From Dactylorhiza incarnata (taxonomy: Eukaryota; Streptophyta; Magnoliopsida; Asparagales; Orchidaceae): a stretch of DNA of 64,000 nucleotides. The stretch lies in contig JAWHQI010000004.1 in the NCBI GenBank assembly GCA_033032865.1, positions 24,844,001-24,908,000 on the forward strand, given 5' to 3'. The translations under genes were made by a program, and so were the position numbers. Within the stretch, counting starts at the first letter, position 1. The number at the start of each line of letters is the position of its first letter. Shown here one piece after another: positions 54,496-64,000 of the stretch. The notes beneath the pieces are model-generated. The model saw nothing but the letters and a program-made list of their open reading frames with translations. It did no database searches and was not told the DNA's origin.

Positions 54496-56005
54496 TGATG
54501 CGCGTCGGCAAGTGCACCGGTCGCTGTCAAGTAATAATTGTGGAGAATAAATTCCCCGGATGTCGGTCTCTTGAGGAATGCAGGATGGGTGAACGAATCG
54601 CGCAGTGATTATTGTTACACAAGCGTTTCACAAACACAAAGAGGGGTTTTTGGTTGGTTTTCCTAATTTTAACAACAACAACAGAGATGCGGGTCGAGAA
54701 CACCGCTTCGCAAAGTGAGGTGGATGCAACGGCTGCGATGCCGTGCTTCGTGAGGCGGATGAAGTGAACTCAAGTGCGAAAGGGTGAGGGTCGCAAACAC
54801 CTCTTCACAACCGTCGTTAGCTCTTGCTAACACGGAGCAAACACCTTGCGTGCGTGTGCGAGTGAGTGAGTGAGAACGGAATGAATCATGAGCAAACCAT
54901 GGAGAAAAACAAAGAAATATTCATTTTCATCAAAGTAAATATTACAATATTCATCTAGTACATGGTTCAAAGAGTGCAATGAAGGGAAAGAAGACAGAAA
55001 TAACCGGCGGTGAAGACTAGCGGCTGTTCACGGCCGGAATGGTAGGTTGTCGGGCTACCTCCGGACTCGGACGGGCAATGCTTCCGGCGTAGAGAGCTGT
55101 CACAATCTCCCTATGTGCTCCGTCGTCTTCGACTCAAGGTCTCTTCTTCTTCTCACCGGGCGGAAAGCGAAAATGGTTGCTTGGAGGCTTGCGGACGATG
55201 GAGAACACTCACGGACGATGGAGGAAGGCTTGGAATGGATGGAGGAGGCTTCCCCTTGCGTGGAAGATGAAGTAGGGGCGTTCCAGGGCGGTGGTCGGCG
55301 GCGTACGGAACAGGAACCTCGCTCCCGGAATGATCGATCCGCCCTAAAATCGCAACAGGCGTTTAAATAGGCGCTGGATTGAATACTGCGCACGATCATT
55401 GGCGCACGACCAGTGGTCGTGCGCACTGGAATTCTGTGATCGTGCGCACTGCCTGGACAGAACCTGCAAGAGACGAAATTATAAAATACAATGTTCGCAC
55501 GACCAGTGGCGCACGACCGGTGGTCGTGCGCACTGGAGTTGATGGTCGTGCGCACTACAGCAAACAGAACTCAGAAATTTAATGGTCAATGCGCACGAGC
55601 AGTGGCGCACGACCGATGGTCGTGCGCACTGGAGTCGATGGTCGTGCGCACTGCACCAGACAGAACTCGTGAAAAAGGGTTAAGTGCGCACGATTAGTGG
55701 CGCACGACCGGTGGTCGTGCGCACTAGAACAAGTGATCGTGCGCAGTGTTCCTGTGCAGAATTGCACCGGAAACACTTGCACGCCTCCTATTCCAGCACA
55801 AACACAGATCTAGCCACTGAAAGTGGCACTTAACAACATATGAATACTACTAAAGATAATACACACGAAAACACACCAAAGTGGGCCTAAATGTGCACCT
55901 AGCATGGGTTATCAAATATAGACTATAATAAGGCTAAAGTGCGTGATATTGACAAAATAACGGCCCGGATGAGTCCATAAATGTATATATGATCAGGACT
56001 CATCA
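54496..56005 (-). repeat. X4 5' LTR
   Basis: Near-identical partner of 48770-50279; dyad patch 55389-55745, TATTTAAA (complement 55362-55369) just downstream of it on the element's strand. The promoter would fire leftward into gag-pro. Confidence 0.95.
55389..55745. repeat. GCGCACGACCA/TGGTCGTGCGC dyad patch, X4 5' LTR
   Basis: Counterpart of 49668-50018. Two half-site changes in the 3' LTR (GTGCACACAAC against GTGCGCACTAC) are C/T-type losses of CpG. Confidence 0.9.
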
Positions 56006-56010
56006 GTTAT
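56006..56010. other. target site duplication, right (GTTAT)
   Basis: Directly after GGACTCATCA, matching 48765-48769. Confidence 0.95.
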
Positions 56011-56544
56011 GAGAGGTCTATGTGGGAAGATGAGGAGACCAAGGTCAACAAGTTCTACAATGGTCTGCGAGATGACCTAAGACTAATGCTTGTGGGTCCA
56101 AAGTTACTCGGCTTCAACGTCTTAGTGAAAACAGCTAAATCTCTGGAAATGGATATGAAGAGTATGCAGCGCGCGAAAGACTTCAATGTAAAGAAGTCAG
56201 AGTTTCATGCGCCGGTGTCTCAGTCCAAGTCTGAGTTCAGAAGAAACAAGAGAAAGTTTAACTCTGTGGAAGCTAAGACTGCACGGTGTTCCTTAAATTG
56301 TTTCACTTGTGGAAAGGTGGGACACAAAGCCGCGGTGTGTCGAAGTGGTCCCCTAAAAGCAAAAAGCGGAGAAGTGGACTATGCTCGTGCGATGGGTTCA
56401 ACTCCTATGGAGAAAGGCAAAGCGGTGGAGTCTTCGATTCCCCAATATTCTCTAACCCAGCCGAGAGTCTACTCTTATGGCCAGCAAGAAGTCATTCAAC
56501 AGTGCGATGTTGCCACAGGTATGGATGATCATATCCTAATATGA
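56011..56544 (+). pseudogene. X3 gag, 3' part with zinc knuckle
   Basis: Continuation of gag after X4: ERSMWEDEETKVNKFYNGLRDDLR, LVKTAKSLEMDMKSM, basic linker, then CFTCGKVGHKAAVC (CX2CX4HX4C, intact) near 56301-56342, and a Gln/Ser/Pro-rich tail before the stop at 56544. The next ~350 bp should hold protease; LFDESSVGVGAS near 56660 may be its decayed DTG region. Confidence 0.88.
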
Positions 56545-56879
56545 TTTCTACCCCGTGTGCGGATAGAGATAGAAATGTGTCCACTGTATCTGATGACAAC
56601 AAAATTTTATGTCTTGTATTTGTGTGCAATTAGTCCTTGTCCTAATTATCGACTATTCGACGAGAGCTCTGTTGGTGTGGGAGCATCGCTCTCCTATTTG
56701 TCTAAGGACTTCGTGTTATGAATCGAATTGTCATTTACCTTAGTCAAGGATAGATTGGAGGTAGTGCTGCCCAATAGATCTCGAGTGAGCGCGAATAAGA
56801 GAAGCTGTGAAGAGGCGCGAAGATGTTCTTCACCTCGTTGAAGGATTCGGGGCCTAAGACCAGTTTTGTGTTGTCCTAG

Positions 56880-57948
56880 TAGTAGCGGACCAAGCTGACC
56901 GAGAAGAACTGATATCCGATTCCAAGAATCGATGATTTATTCGACCAACTGGTTGGGTCGAAGGTATACTCCAAACTGTACCTAAGGTCCGACTATTACC
57001 AACTGCGGATAAGGGAATGTGACATTCCAAATACAGCATTCAGTACCCGCTTTAGGCAATATGAGTTCACGGTGATGCCGTTCGGTCTGTCTAATACACC
57101 GTCGGTATTCATGGACTTAATGAACAGAACATTCCGGGAGTATTTGGATCAATTTGTGATCATCTTCATCGATGACATTTTGGTATACTCTCAGTCGAAA
57201 GAGGAGCATGTAGGGCATCTGCACGCAGTTCTGAGCACCTTGAGGAGGAGTCAACTATATGCCAAGTTCTCCAAGTGCGAGTTTTGGCTACCGTCAGTAG
57301 CATTCCTTGGTCACGTCGTTAGTGGAGATGGAATTGCGGTTGATCCATCGAAGATAGAAGCGATCCGAGCCTGGCCTTTGTTGAAAAACGTAGCGGAAGT
57401 CCGAAGTTTCTTAGGACTTGCCGGCTATTATAGGCACTTTGCGGAAAACTTCTCGAGGATTGCACTTCCTCTCACTAAACTGACTAGGAAAGATCATAAG
57501 TTCATTTGGTCGCCCGAGTGCGCACGAGATTTTGAAGAGCTGAAGAGCCATCTGACCACGACGCCCATTCTATGCTCGCCATGTGGTACGAAAGGCTACG
57601 AAATTTATAGCGACGCCTCGGGGAGTGGCTTGGGTTGTGTCCTAGTGCAGTTCGGAAAGGTAATTGCCTACGGCTCCCGACAGTTGAAGGTTCATGAGAG
57701 GAATTACCCGGTCCATGATTTGGAGCTAGCGGCCGTGGTATTTGCTCTTAAGCTTTGGAGGCATTATTTGTATGGAGTGAAAATCGACATCTTTACCGAC
57801 CAAAAGAGCCTCAGGTACCTGTTGGATCAAAGGGAGTTCAATATGCGTCAGAGGAAGTGGATGGAGTTCCTTGGGGACTACACCTTCGACATCAAATATA
57901 CTCCTGAAAAGGGAAATGTAGTTGCGGACGCGTTGAGTCGTCGGGCTC
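56880..57948 (+). pseudogene. X3 reverse transcriptase and RNase H (truncated both ends)
   Basis: The frame reads KLTEKN, stop TGA at 56910-56912 (expected Arg, CGA to TGA type), then [50 protein letters not shown] and the catalytic FIDDILVYS. Where most relatives read LDLRSGYYQ it has LYLRSDYYQ, so a conserved catalytic Asp is Tyr. RNase H follows ([49 protein letters not shown]). The sequence is cut there by X5, and the frame runs on into LTR codons. The N-terminal third of RT is deleted. Confidence 0.9.
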
Positions 57949-58209
57949 TGATGAGTCCCAAATATATACACATTTATGGACTCATCTGGGCCGATTTTCT
58001 AGTCTATGCACTTCACTTTAGAAATGTTTTCACTTATATTTGATTCTCCATGCTAAGTGCACCTTTAGGCCCGTTTTTGGTGTTATTTCGTATTATTCTC
58101 CTTTAGTAGTTGCTTTGCATTGTTAAGTGCCACTTTCAGTGGCTGGATTCGTGGTTGTGCTGGAACAGGTGTCGTGCAGGTGTTTCCGGTACAATTCTGT
58201 ACAGGAACA

Positions 58210-58480
58210 CAGCGCACGATCACTGGTTCTATTGCGCACGACCACTGGTCGTGCGCCACTGATCGTGTGCACTTACCTCCTGAAATCTGAGTTTTGTCTT
58301 CCTTATCGCACGACCACCTACGATAGCGCGCACGACCCCTGGTCGTGCGCCACTGGTCGTGCGAACATTGTATTTTATAAATTTCTTACCTTGCAGGCTC
58401 CGTCCAGTCAGGCGCACGATCACAGGATGCTAGTGCGCACGACCACTGGTCGTGCGCCAATGACCGTGCGCACTGTTTAT
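58210..58480. repeat. GCGCACGACCA/TGGTCGTGCGC dyad patch in X5 LTR
   Basis: Perfect 11+1+11 dyads at 58234-58256 and 58436-58458, with imperfect ones near 58210-58230, 58328-58370 and 58411-58425. It ends about 10-20 bp upstream of the TATA box. Confidence 0.9.
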
Positions 58481-58489
58481 TCCAGCGCC

Positions 58490-58498
58490 TATATATAA
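58490..58498 (+). promoter_or_regulatory. TATA box of X5 LTR
   Basis: TATATATAA right after the dyad patch and before TGTTCGCGAATT. Confidence 0.7.
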
Positions 58499-59399
58499 TC
58501 CTGTTCGCGAATTAGGGATAATCGGGCTTCCGGGAGTGGGTTTTCCAGTCCGTACGCCGCCGATTTCCATTTCCAGACTCCTCCCCTTAATCTTCTCCGC
58601 AAGGGGAAGTCATCTCAAGTCATTCTAGACGTTCCTCCATCATCCGGAAGCATTCTCCAACGTCCGCAAGCACTCAAGCAAGCTGTCTCCATTTCTGTTC
58701 GGTGAGGAGAATAACAATCCTCAGGTAGAAGACGATGGAAGCACGTGGAGAGATCGTGACAGTCTCTCGACGCCGGAAGCACAGTCCGCCCGAGTCCGGA
58801 GGTAGCTTGAAAAACTTCCATTCCGGCCGTGAACGGCCGCTAGTCTTCGTCCATTGGTTGTCCTCTTCCTCTCCCATTTGTTGTACTTTTGCGAATCATT
58901 TTAAACTTGAATATCATGATGTTTGGTTTAAATGCAATGGTTATTTCTTCTCTGTCCTCCAATGAATGTTTGTGATTTGTTTCACCTCCACGCGCTCACT
59001 CAGTCACGCACACACACATCGTGTTCGATTCGCGTTAGCAAGAGCTAGCGGCGAGTTGTGAAGAGGTGTTTGCGACCCTCACTTTCCGCACTAGAGACCA
59101 CTTCATTCGTATGCGCACCATCCATCCGCCTCACGAACCTCGGCATTGCGGCCGTTGCACCCATCTCGCCTTGCGAAGCGGTGATTTCGACCCGCATTTC
59201 TTTTATTGTTGTTAACAGTAGGAAACCCAAATCAAAACTCCACTTTTCGTGTTTGTTCCCGCTTGTGTAACAATTGTCACACAACGCATTTCGTTCACCC
59301 AACCTGCATTCCTCAAGAGACCGACACTCGGGGATTCTATTCCCAACATTTATTACTTGCGCGACCGGTGCACTTGCCGAAATTATCGCATCAAGTTTT

Positions 59400-59417
59400 T
59401 GGCGCCGTTGCCCGGGA
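59400..59417 (+). other. primer binding site, tRNA-Asp type (X5)
   Basis: TGGCGCCGTTGCCCGGGA, one base different from the X4 site, 6 bases after the LTR. Confidence 0.9.
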
Positions 59418-59588
59418 ATGCAGACGTGATGAATTCGTCTGCGTGAAGAATCGTTGCACGAGGAACTTTTCTCTTTTATTATTTCTCTTTGTTTACCTCT
59501 GTGTCTTTGCTTATTTTTGATACGCATATCTCATTACCTTCGTTCTTTCCATCGTGCGCTAATCTTTTGGGTTTTAAGTATTCCTAGC

Positions 59589-60668
59589 ATGACCTCCATT
59601 CAGGAATACATCTATCAAGGAAGTTTAAATGATCTAAAGGTTCAAGCACAAAGGAATGATCATGACTTCGGGATTTCCTCCGACATCATTGAGTATATGA
59701 CTGGGAACTGCAAGTTCAGTGGGGATAAACATGAAGATAAGGTACAACACGTGCATGACTTCTTAGAAATCTATTATACATGTATATTCAGTGGAGTTGA
59801 AAACGACCCGCAAAAGATCCTAGCATTTTCATTTTCCCTACATAATAAAGCCAACAGCTGGTACTGGGACTTCCGGAAAAGAGAGGCGACCACATGGAAG
59901 CAGCTCGAGGGGAGATTTTTGCATGAGTTTCAACACCGTACCCGAGTGTTGGACAAGTACAGGGAACTCATAACCTTCGGTCAGGGAAAGGAGGAGACGC
60001 TAGTTGATGCTTGGGAGCGTTTTCAATCCCTGCATCGGGGATGCTACCGTGAAGATCTATCAGAAGTCTTTCTAATTCAGATTTTCTATTTCGGCGTGCT
60101 GGACAAATTCCGTCTGTTAGACGTGGCAGCCGGAGGGGCCCTGTTTAATAAATCGGGGAAGGACGCGTGGGAAGTGGTCGTGAATATTGTTCACACCAGC
60201 CAGCATTGGAGTCATGTCATTCTTCCCCCCAGTACTGCTGAAGTGAATGCAGTAACATTCCATGGAGCAGCGGGTCACGTGCCGTCAGGGCAAACGGAGT
60301 CGTTAGCAACTTTGGTGGTCGGGATGCTGGATAAAATGAATGACCAATCTTCCGCAATTCAACAGCTTCACTCTACTATAGGGACTCTTACCAATGTCGT
60401 TTCTGGGCTTGCAAGTCAGCATCCGGAGTCTGTGAATACCATGCGATTGAGAAGCGGTAGAGGTGTCGACAATCCTCCTCGACAGGAACCACTTGTGAGG
60501 CCCACTGACAAGTGTAATTCAGACATGGCCGAGAAGCAGACTCAGATTCATGTTGAGCCAGACCTAGTGAGCGAGGCACAACCCTCGGGAAGTGTTGTTC
60601 ACCCCCATTCCCCCACAGGTTGCGAAATGAGAAATCCGAGAAGCAGTTCCGCAAATTCCTGGAAATAA
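59589..60668 (+). pseudogene. X5 Gag (frame-shifted at its C-terminal end)
   Basis: Likely start ATG at 59589 (MTSIQEYIYQG); the frame is open from 59454 but the upstream hydrophobic stretch is probably leader. Capsid region with SGDKHEDKVQHVHDFLEIYYT, FSFSLHNKANSWYWDF, TTWKQLEGRFLHEF, LVDAWERFQSLHRGC and LLDVAAGGALFNK. It keeps the Athila Gag layout but is much diverged from the Gags at 18156 and 52052. The frame should pass into PFPHRLRNEKSEKQF, which lies in another frame from about 60602; an indel between about 60480 and 60600 is the likely cause, giving the stop at 60668. Confidence 0.85.
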
Positions 60669-61777
60669 TGAAAGGAGTGCAAGTGAGCATCCCACTGATT
60701 GAAGCCATTTCTCAAATGCCGGGCTACTCCAAGTTCTTGAAAGACTTGATTTCGAAGCGGAAACTGTTGGAGGATCTCAAGACTATCGACCTCACTGAGG
60801 AGTGCTCCGCCATCATCTCCAATATGCCCACAAAGTGCAAAGATCCGGGCAGCTTCACTATTCCTTGCAGGATCGGTCATCACCGTTTCATCCAGGCGCT
60901 CTGTGATTTGGGAGCATCAATCAACTTGATGCCGCTCTCTATCTTTCATGAACTAGGTGCAGGGACCTTGAAGCCGACACGGGTAATGCTACAGCTAGCT
61001 GATCGGTCGATCAAGAAACCGTCTGGAATTGTCGAGGACCTCACAATAGTAGTAAACGGCCTTGCATTTCCAGCCGATTTTGTCATCCTCGACATGAAGG
61101 TTGATACTAAGGTGCCCATTATCTTGGGGCGGCCCTTTCTCGCCACAGCTCGTACTATCATTAATGTGGAGCAGGGGGAGCTCACGCTCAGATTGGGGGA
61201 GGACGCTATATCCTTTAACGTCCACAACCCGTCGCAACTCTTCCAAATCACGGAATGCGAACCGACTGAGCTGCTTGAAGAATTCGATGACCAGATCGAT
61301 GTGGGTTTGGATGACTGCGAGATGTGTTGGCGGCGTGAGGACTTGAGCAATGACGGTGCTCATTCGAACCAGCCCGATAGTCCACATTCAATCGGAGGGC
61401 CATCCAGCGATTCTGCTGATCCAAACATTTATCCGGCTCTCAAACAACTACCGGATTCTCTAAAGTACGTTTTTCTTGGAGAAAATGCCACGCATCCAGT
61501 GATTATTTCCGCAGCTCTTTCCGCCACCAACGAAACCGCATTAGTGGGTGTGCTGAGAAGGTACCATAAAGTCTTCGGACGCTCTCTTGCAGAAATTAAG
61601 GGAATCAGCCCCACGGTCTGCATGCATAAGATCCTCCTTGAAGATCAGTACAAACCCTCAGCACAGCCCCAAAGGCGTTTGAACCCAAAAATGTAAGAGG
61701 TAGTGAAGGCAGAAGTGATAAAGCTCTTAGACGCTGGCATCATTTACCCAATCAGCGACAACAAATGGGTCAGCTAA
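60602..61777 (+). pseudogene. X5 protease and N-terminal RT (with stops)
   Basis: Pol frame from PPFPHRLRNEKSEKQF. Linker KFLEIMKGVQVSIPLIEAISQMPGY, then protease-like [15 protein letters not shown] near 60895 and [13 protein letters not shown] near 61110, matching the Athila protease at ~20000. It continues with LPDSLKYVFLGENATHPVIIS and AEIKGISPTVCMHKI, the usual run-up to RT. TAA at 61694-61696 (expected Arg or similar after NPKM) and TAA at 61775-61777 (expected Pro after WVS) break it. Confidence 0.88.
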
Positions 61778-63547
61778 GTTCAGGTGGTACCGAAAAAGGG
61801 AGGGATCACCGTTGTTGCCAATGAAAAGAACGAGTTGCTACCTGCCCGAATGATCACCGGGTGGAGAGTCTGCATCGATTACCGCAAGCTAAATGATGCT
61901 ACACATAAGGACCATTTCCCACTCCCCTTCATTGATCAGATGTTAGAAAAGTTAGCGGGGCAGGACTACTACTGTTTCTTGGATGGGTACTCAGGTTACA
62001 ATCAAATCTTAATAGACCCGTCAGATCAAGACAAAACAACATTTACATGTCCCTCAGGTACCTTTGCATTTAAAAGAATGCCATTCGGACTGTGTAATGC
62101 CCCCGCAACCTTCCAACGCTGTATGCTCGCTATTTTCGCTGACATGGTGGGAGACTTCCTCGAAGTTTTCATGGATGACTTTACTCTCTTTGGCAGCAGC
62201 TTCGATTCTTGCCTCGCGAATTTGGCCAAGACTTTGAAGCGGTGTGAGGACACCAATCTTGTCTTGAACTGGGAGAAATGCCATTTTATGGTGCGCGAAG
62301 GAATTGTGTTGGGGCATAAGGTTTCCTGCCAAGGGCTCGAGGTGGATCAAGCAAAGGTAAGTGTTATTAGAAACCTCCCTCCACCTACGTCAGTGAAAGG
62401 TATCCGAAGTTTTCTTGGTCATGTGGGATTCTATCGAAGGTTTATTAAGGACTTTTCATCCCTTTTGAAGCCTTTATCTCACTTACTTGTTAAGGATGTC
62501 CCCTTCCATTTCGACGATGCATGCATGCAGGCCTTTGAAACTTTACGGGGACGACTCATCTCGGCTCCAATTTTGGTGGCACCCGACTGGAATTTACCCT
62601 TTATTATCATGTGTGACGCAAGTGATGCGGCTGTAGGTGCTGTTCTCGGTCAAAAGAAAGATAAGACTTTTCACACCATTGCGTATGCCAGTCGAACTCT
62701 CAACAGCGCGCAAGCAAACTATACCACCACGGAGAAAGAAATGCTAGCCGTGGTCTTCGCCTTTGAAAAATTTCACTCATACTTGGTACTTTCCGAAGTA
62801 ATCGTGTACACGGACCACACTGCACTCAGGTATCTTTTCAGCAAAAAAGAATCCAAATCGCGTCTGATTCGTTGGATTTTACTTTTGCAGGAATACAATT
62901 TTGAAATCAAAGACAAGAAAGGGGTGGAGAACGTGATAGCTGATCATCTTTCATTGTTGGAGTACGACATGATGGCCGACATCCCCAACAGCTTTGTGGA
63001 GGAAACGAACGATTATTTCTCGGACGAAAAGTTATTCGCAATCACTATGCCTCATCCAACAGCCCCATGGTACGCTGATATTGCTAACTACTTGGCTTGT
63101 AAAACCCTCTCTCCGAATCTGTCCCCTCAGCAAAGACGGAAGCTTGCCTCTGATTCAAAATACTATTTTTGGGAAGACCCGCTCTTATTCCATACGTGCA
63201 GTGATGGAATTATCAGGCGCTGCGTTCCTGAAGCCGAGTTTCAGTCTATACTGCAGCACTGCCATGACAGAGAAGCTGGCGGGCAATTTGGGGTCGTTCG
63301 AACAGCGCGAAAAATCTTGCAATGCGGATTATTTTGGCCAACCCTCTTCAGGGACGCCCATGCTTATGTCACCAAGTGTGACGAATGCCAAAGGACCAGA
63401 AATATCTCCCGGCGTGACGAGATGCCCCTCAATAACATGCTGGTCTGCGAACCATTTGATGTCTGGGGGATAGACTTTATGGGTCCTTTCCCAATGTCTC
63501 ATGGTAAGCATTATATCATTGTGGCAGTTGATTATGTCTCAAAATAG
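61778..63547 (+). pseudogene. X5 RT, RNase H and integrase N-terminal part
   Basis: Same frame, open for 590 codons. [59 protein letters not shown] and FMDDFTLFG (catalytic Asp pair). RNase [53 protein letters not shown]. Integrase: HCHDREAGGQFG (the family His after GG is Gln, so the zinc site may be lost), CDECQRTRN, first catalytic Asp in GIDFMGPFP. TAG at 63545-63547 replaces the Trp of VSKWVEAEA. Confidence 0.92.
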
Positions 63548-64000
63548 GTGGAGGCCGAGGCGGTTGCCACGAATGATGCCAGCACGGTGCTACATTTTAT
63601 CCACAAGAATATCTTCTCCAGGTTTGGGACGCCGAGAACTATTATCAGCGACGGCGGTAGTCATTTTTGTAATAAGCAGTTTGTGCAGCTCAAGAAAAAG
63701 TTTGGGGTCCATCATAAAATTTCCTTAGCGTACCACCCCCAAACATGTGGACAAGTAGAAGTATCCAACCGCGAGCTCAAGCGAATAATCGAGAAATCAA
63801 TACATTCAAATAGGAAGGAGTGGTCTAAAAAGGTCGACGACGCATTATGGGCTTACCGGACTGCTTTCAAAACACCTATCGGCATGACTCCGTTTCAATT
63901 AGTCTATGGCAAGGCATGCCACCTCCCTGTGGAGCTGGAGCATAAAGCATTATGGGCAACCAAACTGTTGAACATGGACATTGGAGCCGCGACCGAGGTG
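63548..64000 (+). pseudogene. X5 integrase, continued to window end
   Basis: The frame goes on after the [32 protein letters not shown] (second catalytic Asp), [18 protein letters not shown] (catalytic Glu), then [20 protein letters not shown] and [18 protein letters not shown]. The C-terminal end, any 3' non-coding region and the 3' LTR lie beyond the window. Confidence 0.9.

Larger units (their letters stand above)
48770..56005 (-). mobile_element. X4: non-autonomous Athila-like element with intact gag-pro ORF (7.24 kb)
   Basis: LTRs 48770-50279 and 54496-56005 (both 1510 bp), TSD GTTAT at 48765-48769 and 56006-56010, a perfect tRNA-Asp-type primer site next to the right LTR, and a polypurine tract next to the left LTR, so it is transcribed right to left. 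The only ORF is a 776-codon gag-pro; no RT, RNase H or integrase is present. LTRs differ at about 11 sites by eye (about 0.7%), nearly all C/T or G/A. It inserted in X3 gag and must use enzymes in trans. Confidence 0.95.
45851..57948 (+). mobile_element. X3: second Ty3/gypsy chromovirus-type element, split and truncated
   Basis: LTR 45851-47899, a Met-type primer site, gag (48123-48769 and 56011-56544), then RT-RNase H (about 56880-57948). Gag is split by X4 with TSD GTTAT, and pol is cut in RNase H by X5 at 57949. Between the gag end and RT about 350 bp hold only decayed protease-like sequence, so there is also an internal deletion. Integrase and 3' LTR, if any, lie beyond the window. RT motifs place it with chromovirus-type gypsy elements; a chromodomain cannot be checked. 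Confidence 0.8.
57949..59393 (+). repeat. X5 5' LTR (1.45 kb)
   Basis: TGATGAGTCC to TTATCGCATCA. Dyad patch 58210-58480, TATATATAA (58490-58498), then R/U5. The first ~50 bases match the X4 LTR start read on its own strand (TTTATGGACTCATC, GGGCCG). Confidence 0.9.
57949..64000 (+). mobile_element. X5: autonomous-type Athila-like element, 5' LTR to integrase, runs off the window
   Basis: LTR 57949-59393, tRNA-Asp-type primer site at 59400, then gag, protease, RT, RNase H and integrase on the plus strand. It sits in X3 RNase H. A frame shift between gag and pol and three in-frame stops (61694, 61775, 63545) make this copy defective. LTR ends and dyads match X4 and X2, but the Gag differs from that of X4. 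Confidence 0.92.

Overview
This window is intergenic heterochromatin-type DNA from a flowering plant. I find no ordinary single-copy host gene, rRNA or genuine tRNA gene. Nearly everything is LTR retrotransposon sequence: Ty3/gypsy chromovirus (a Tekay-like one with a chromodomain), Ty3/gypsy Athila-type with tRNA-Asp primer sites, and Ty1/copia. These lineages and their long AT-rich LTRs point to an angiosperm; the sequence does not let me name a species.

Layout, left to right. (1) 1-~2460: 3' end of a copia element with its LTR. (2) ~2494-3611: old, partial Athila-like LTR (minus) holding a 30-bp minisatellite. (3) 3612-33628: Tekay-like chromovirus on the minus strand with two ~5.38-kb LTRs (3612-8993 and 13888-33236), a decayed gag-pro-RT-RNaseH-IN-chromodomain region between them, and a ~390-bp piece of a second internal region beyond the right LTR, so it looks like a tandem LTR-internal-LTR-internal array. 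(4) 14849-28817: a young 14-kb Athila element inserted in the right Tekay LTR (TSD GTTGG). (5) 33629-43223: Athila-like LTR and a short internal region with two zinc knuckles ('X1'); its LTR is split by (6) 34446-41849, a non-autonomous copia element (TSD CAACC) with gag and an accessory, apparently intron-containing ORF but no pol. (7) 43224-45850: Athila-like LTR plus internal remnant on the minus strand ('X2'). (8) 45851-57948: a second chromovirus ('X3', plus strand) whose gag is split by (9) 48770-56005, a non-autonomous gag-pro Athila-like element ('X4', minus strand, TSD GTTAT), and whose pol is cut off by (10) 57949-64000, an autonomous-type Athila-like element ('X5', plus strand) with nonsense codons, running off the window.

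The pieces tell a history of nesting rather than a pathway: Tekay, then X1, X2, X3 and X4/X5 in succession, with copia and Athila insertions that are recent by LTR comparison. X4 (no RT/IN) and X5 (with RT/IN) share LTR ends and primer site, so an X5-like relative is a plausible helper for X4.

The most unusual signal is that several unrelated LTR families each carry a dense patch of a family-specific, CpG-containing short dyad (for example 11-bp arms around one central base), in most cases upstream of the LTR TATA box. One such motif is shared between an Athila-like LTR and a chromovirus LTR, and the copia motif recurs inside that element's own protein-coding region. Other notable points are a tRNA-like Pol III promoter module inside the Athila LTR, a W-box cluster in the Tekay LTR, and RNA hairpin pairs with compensatory changes.
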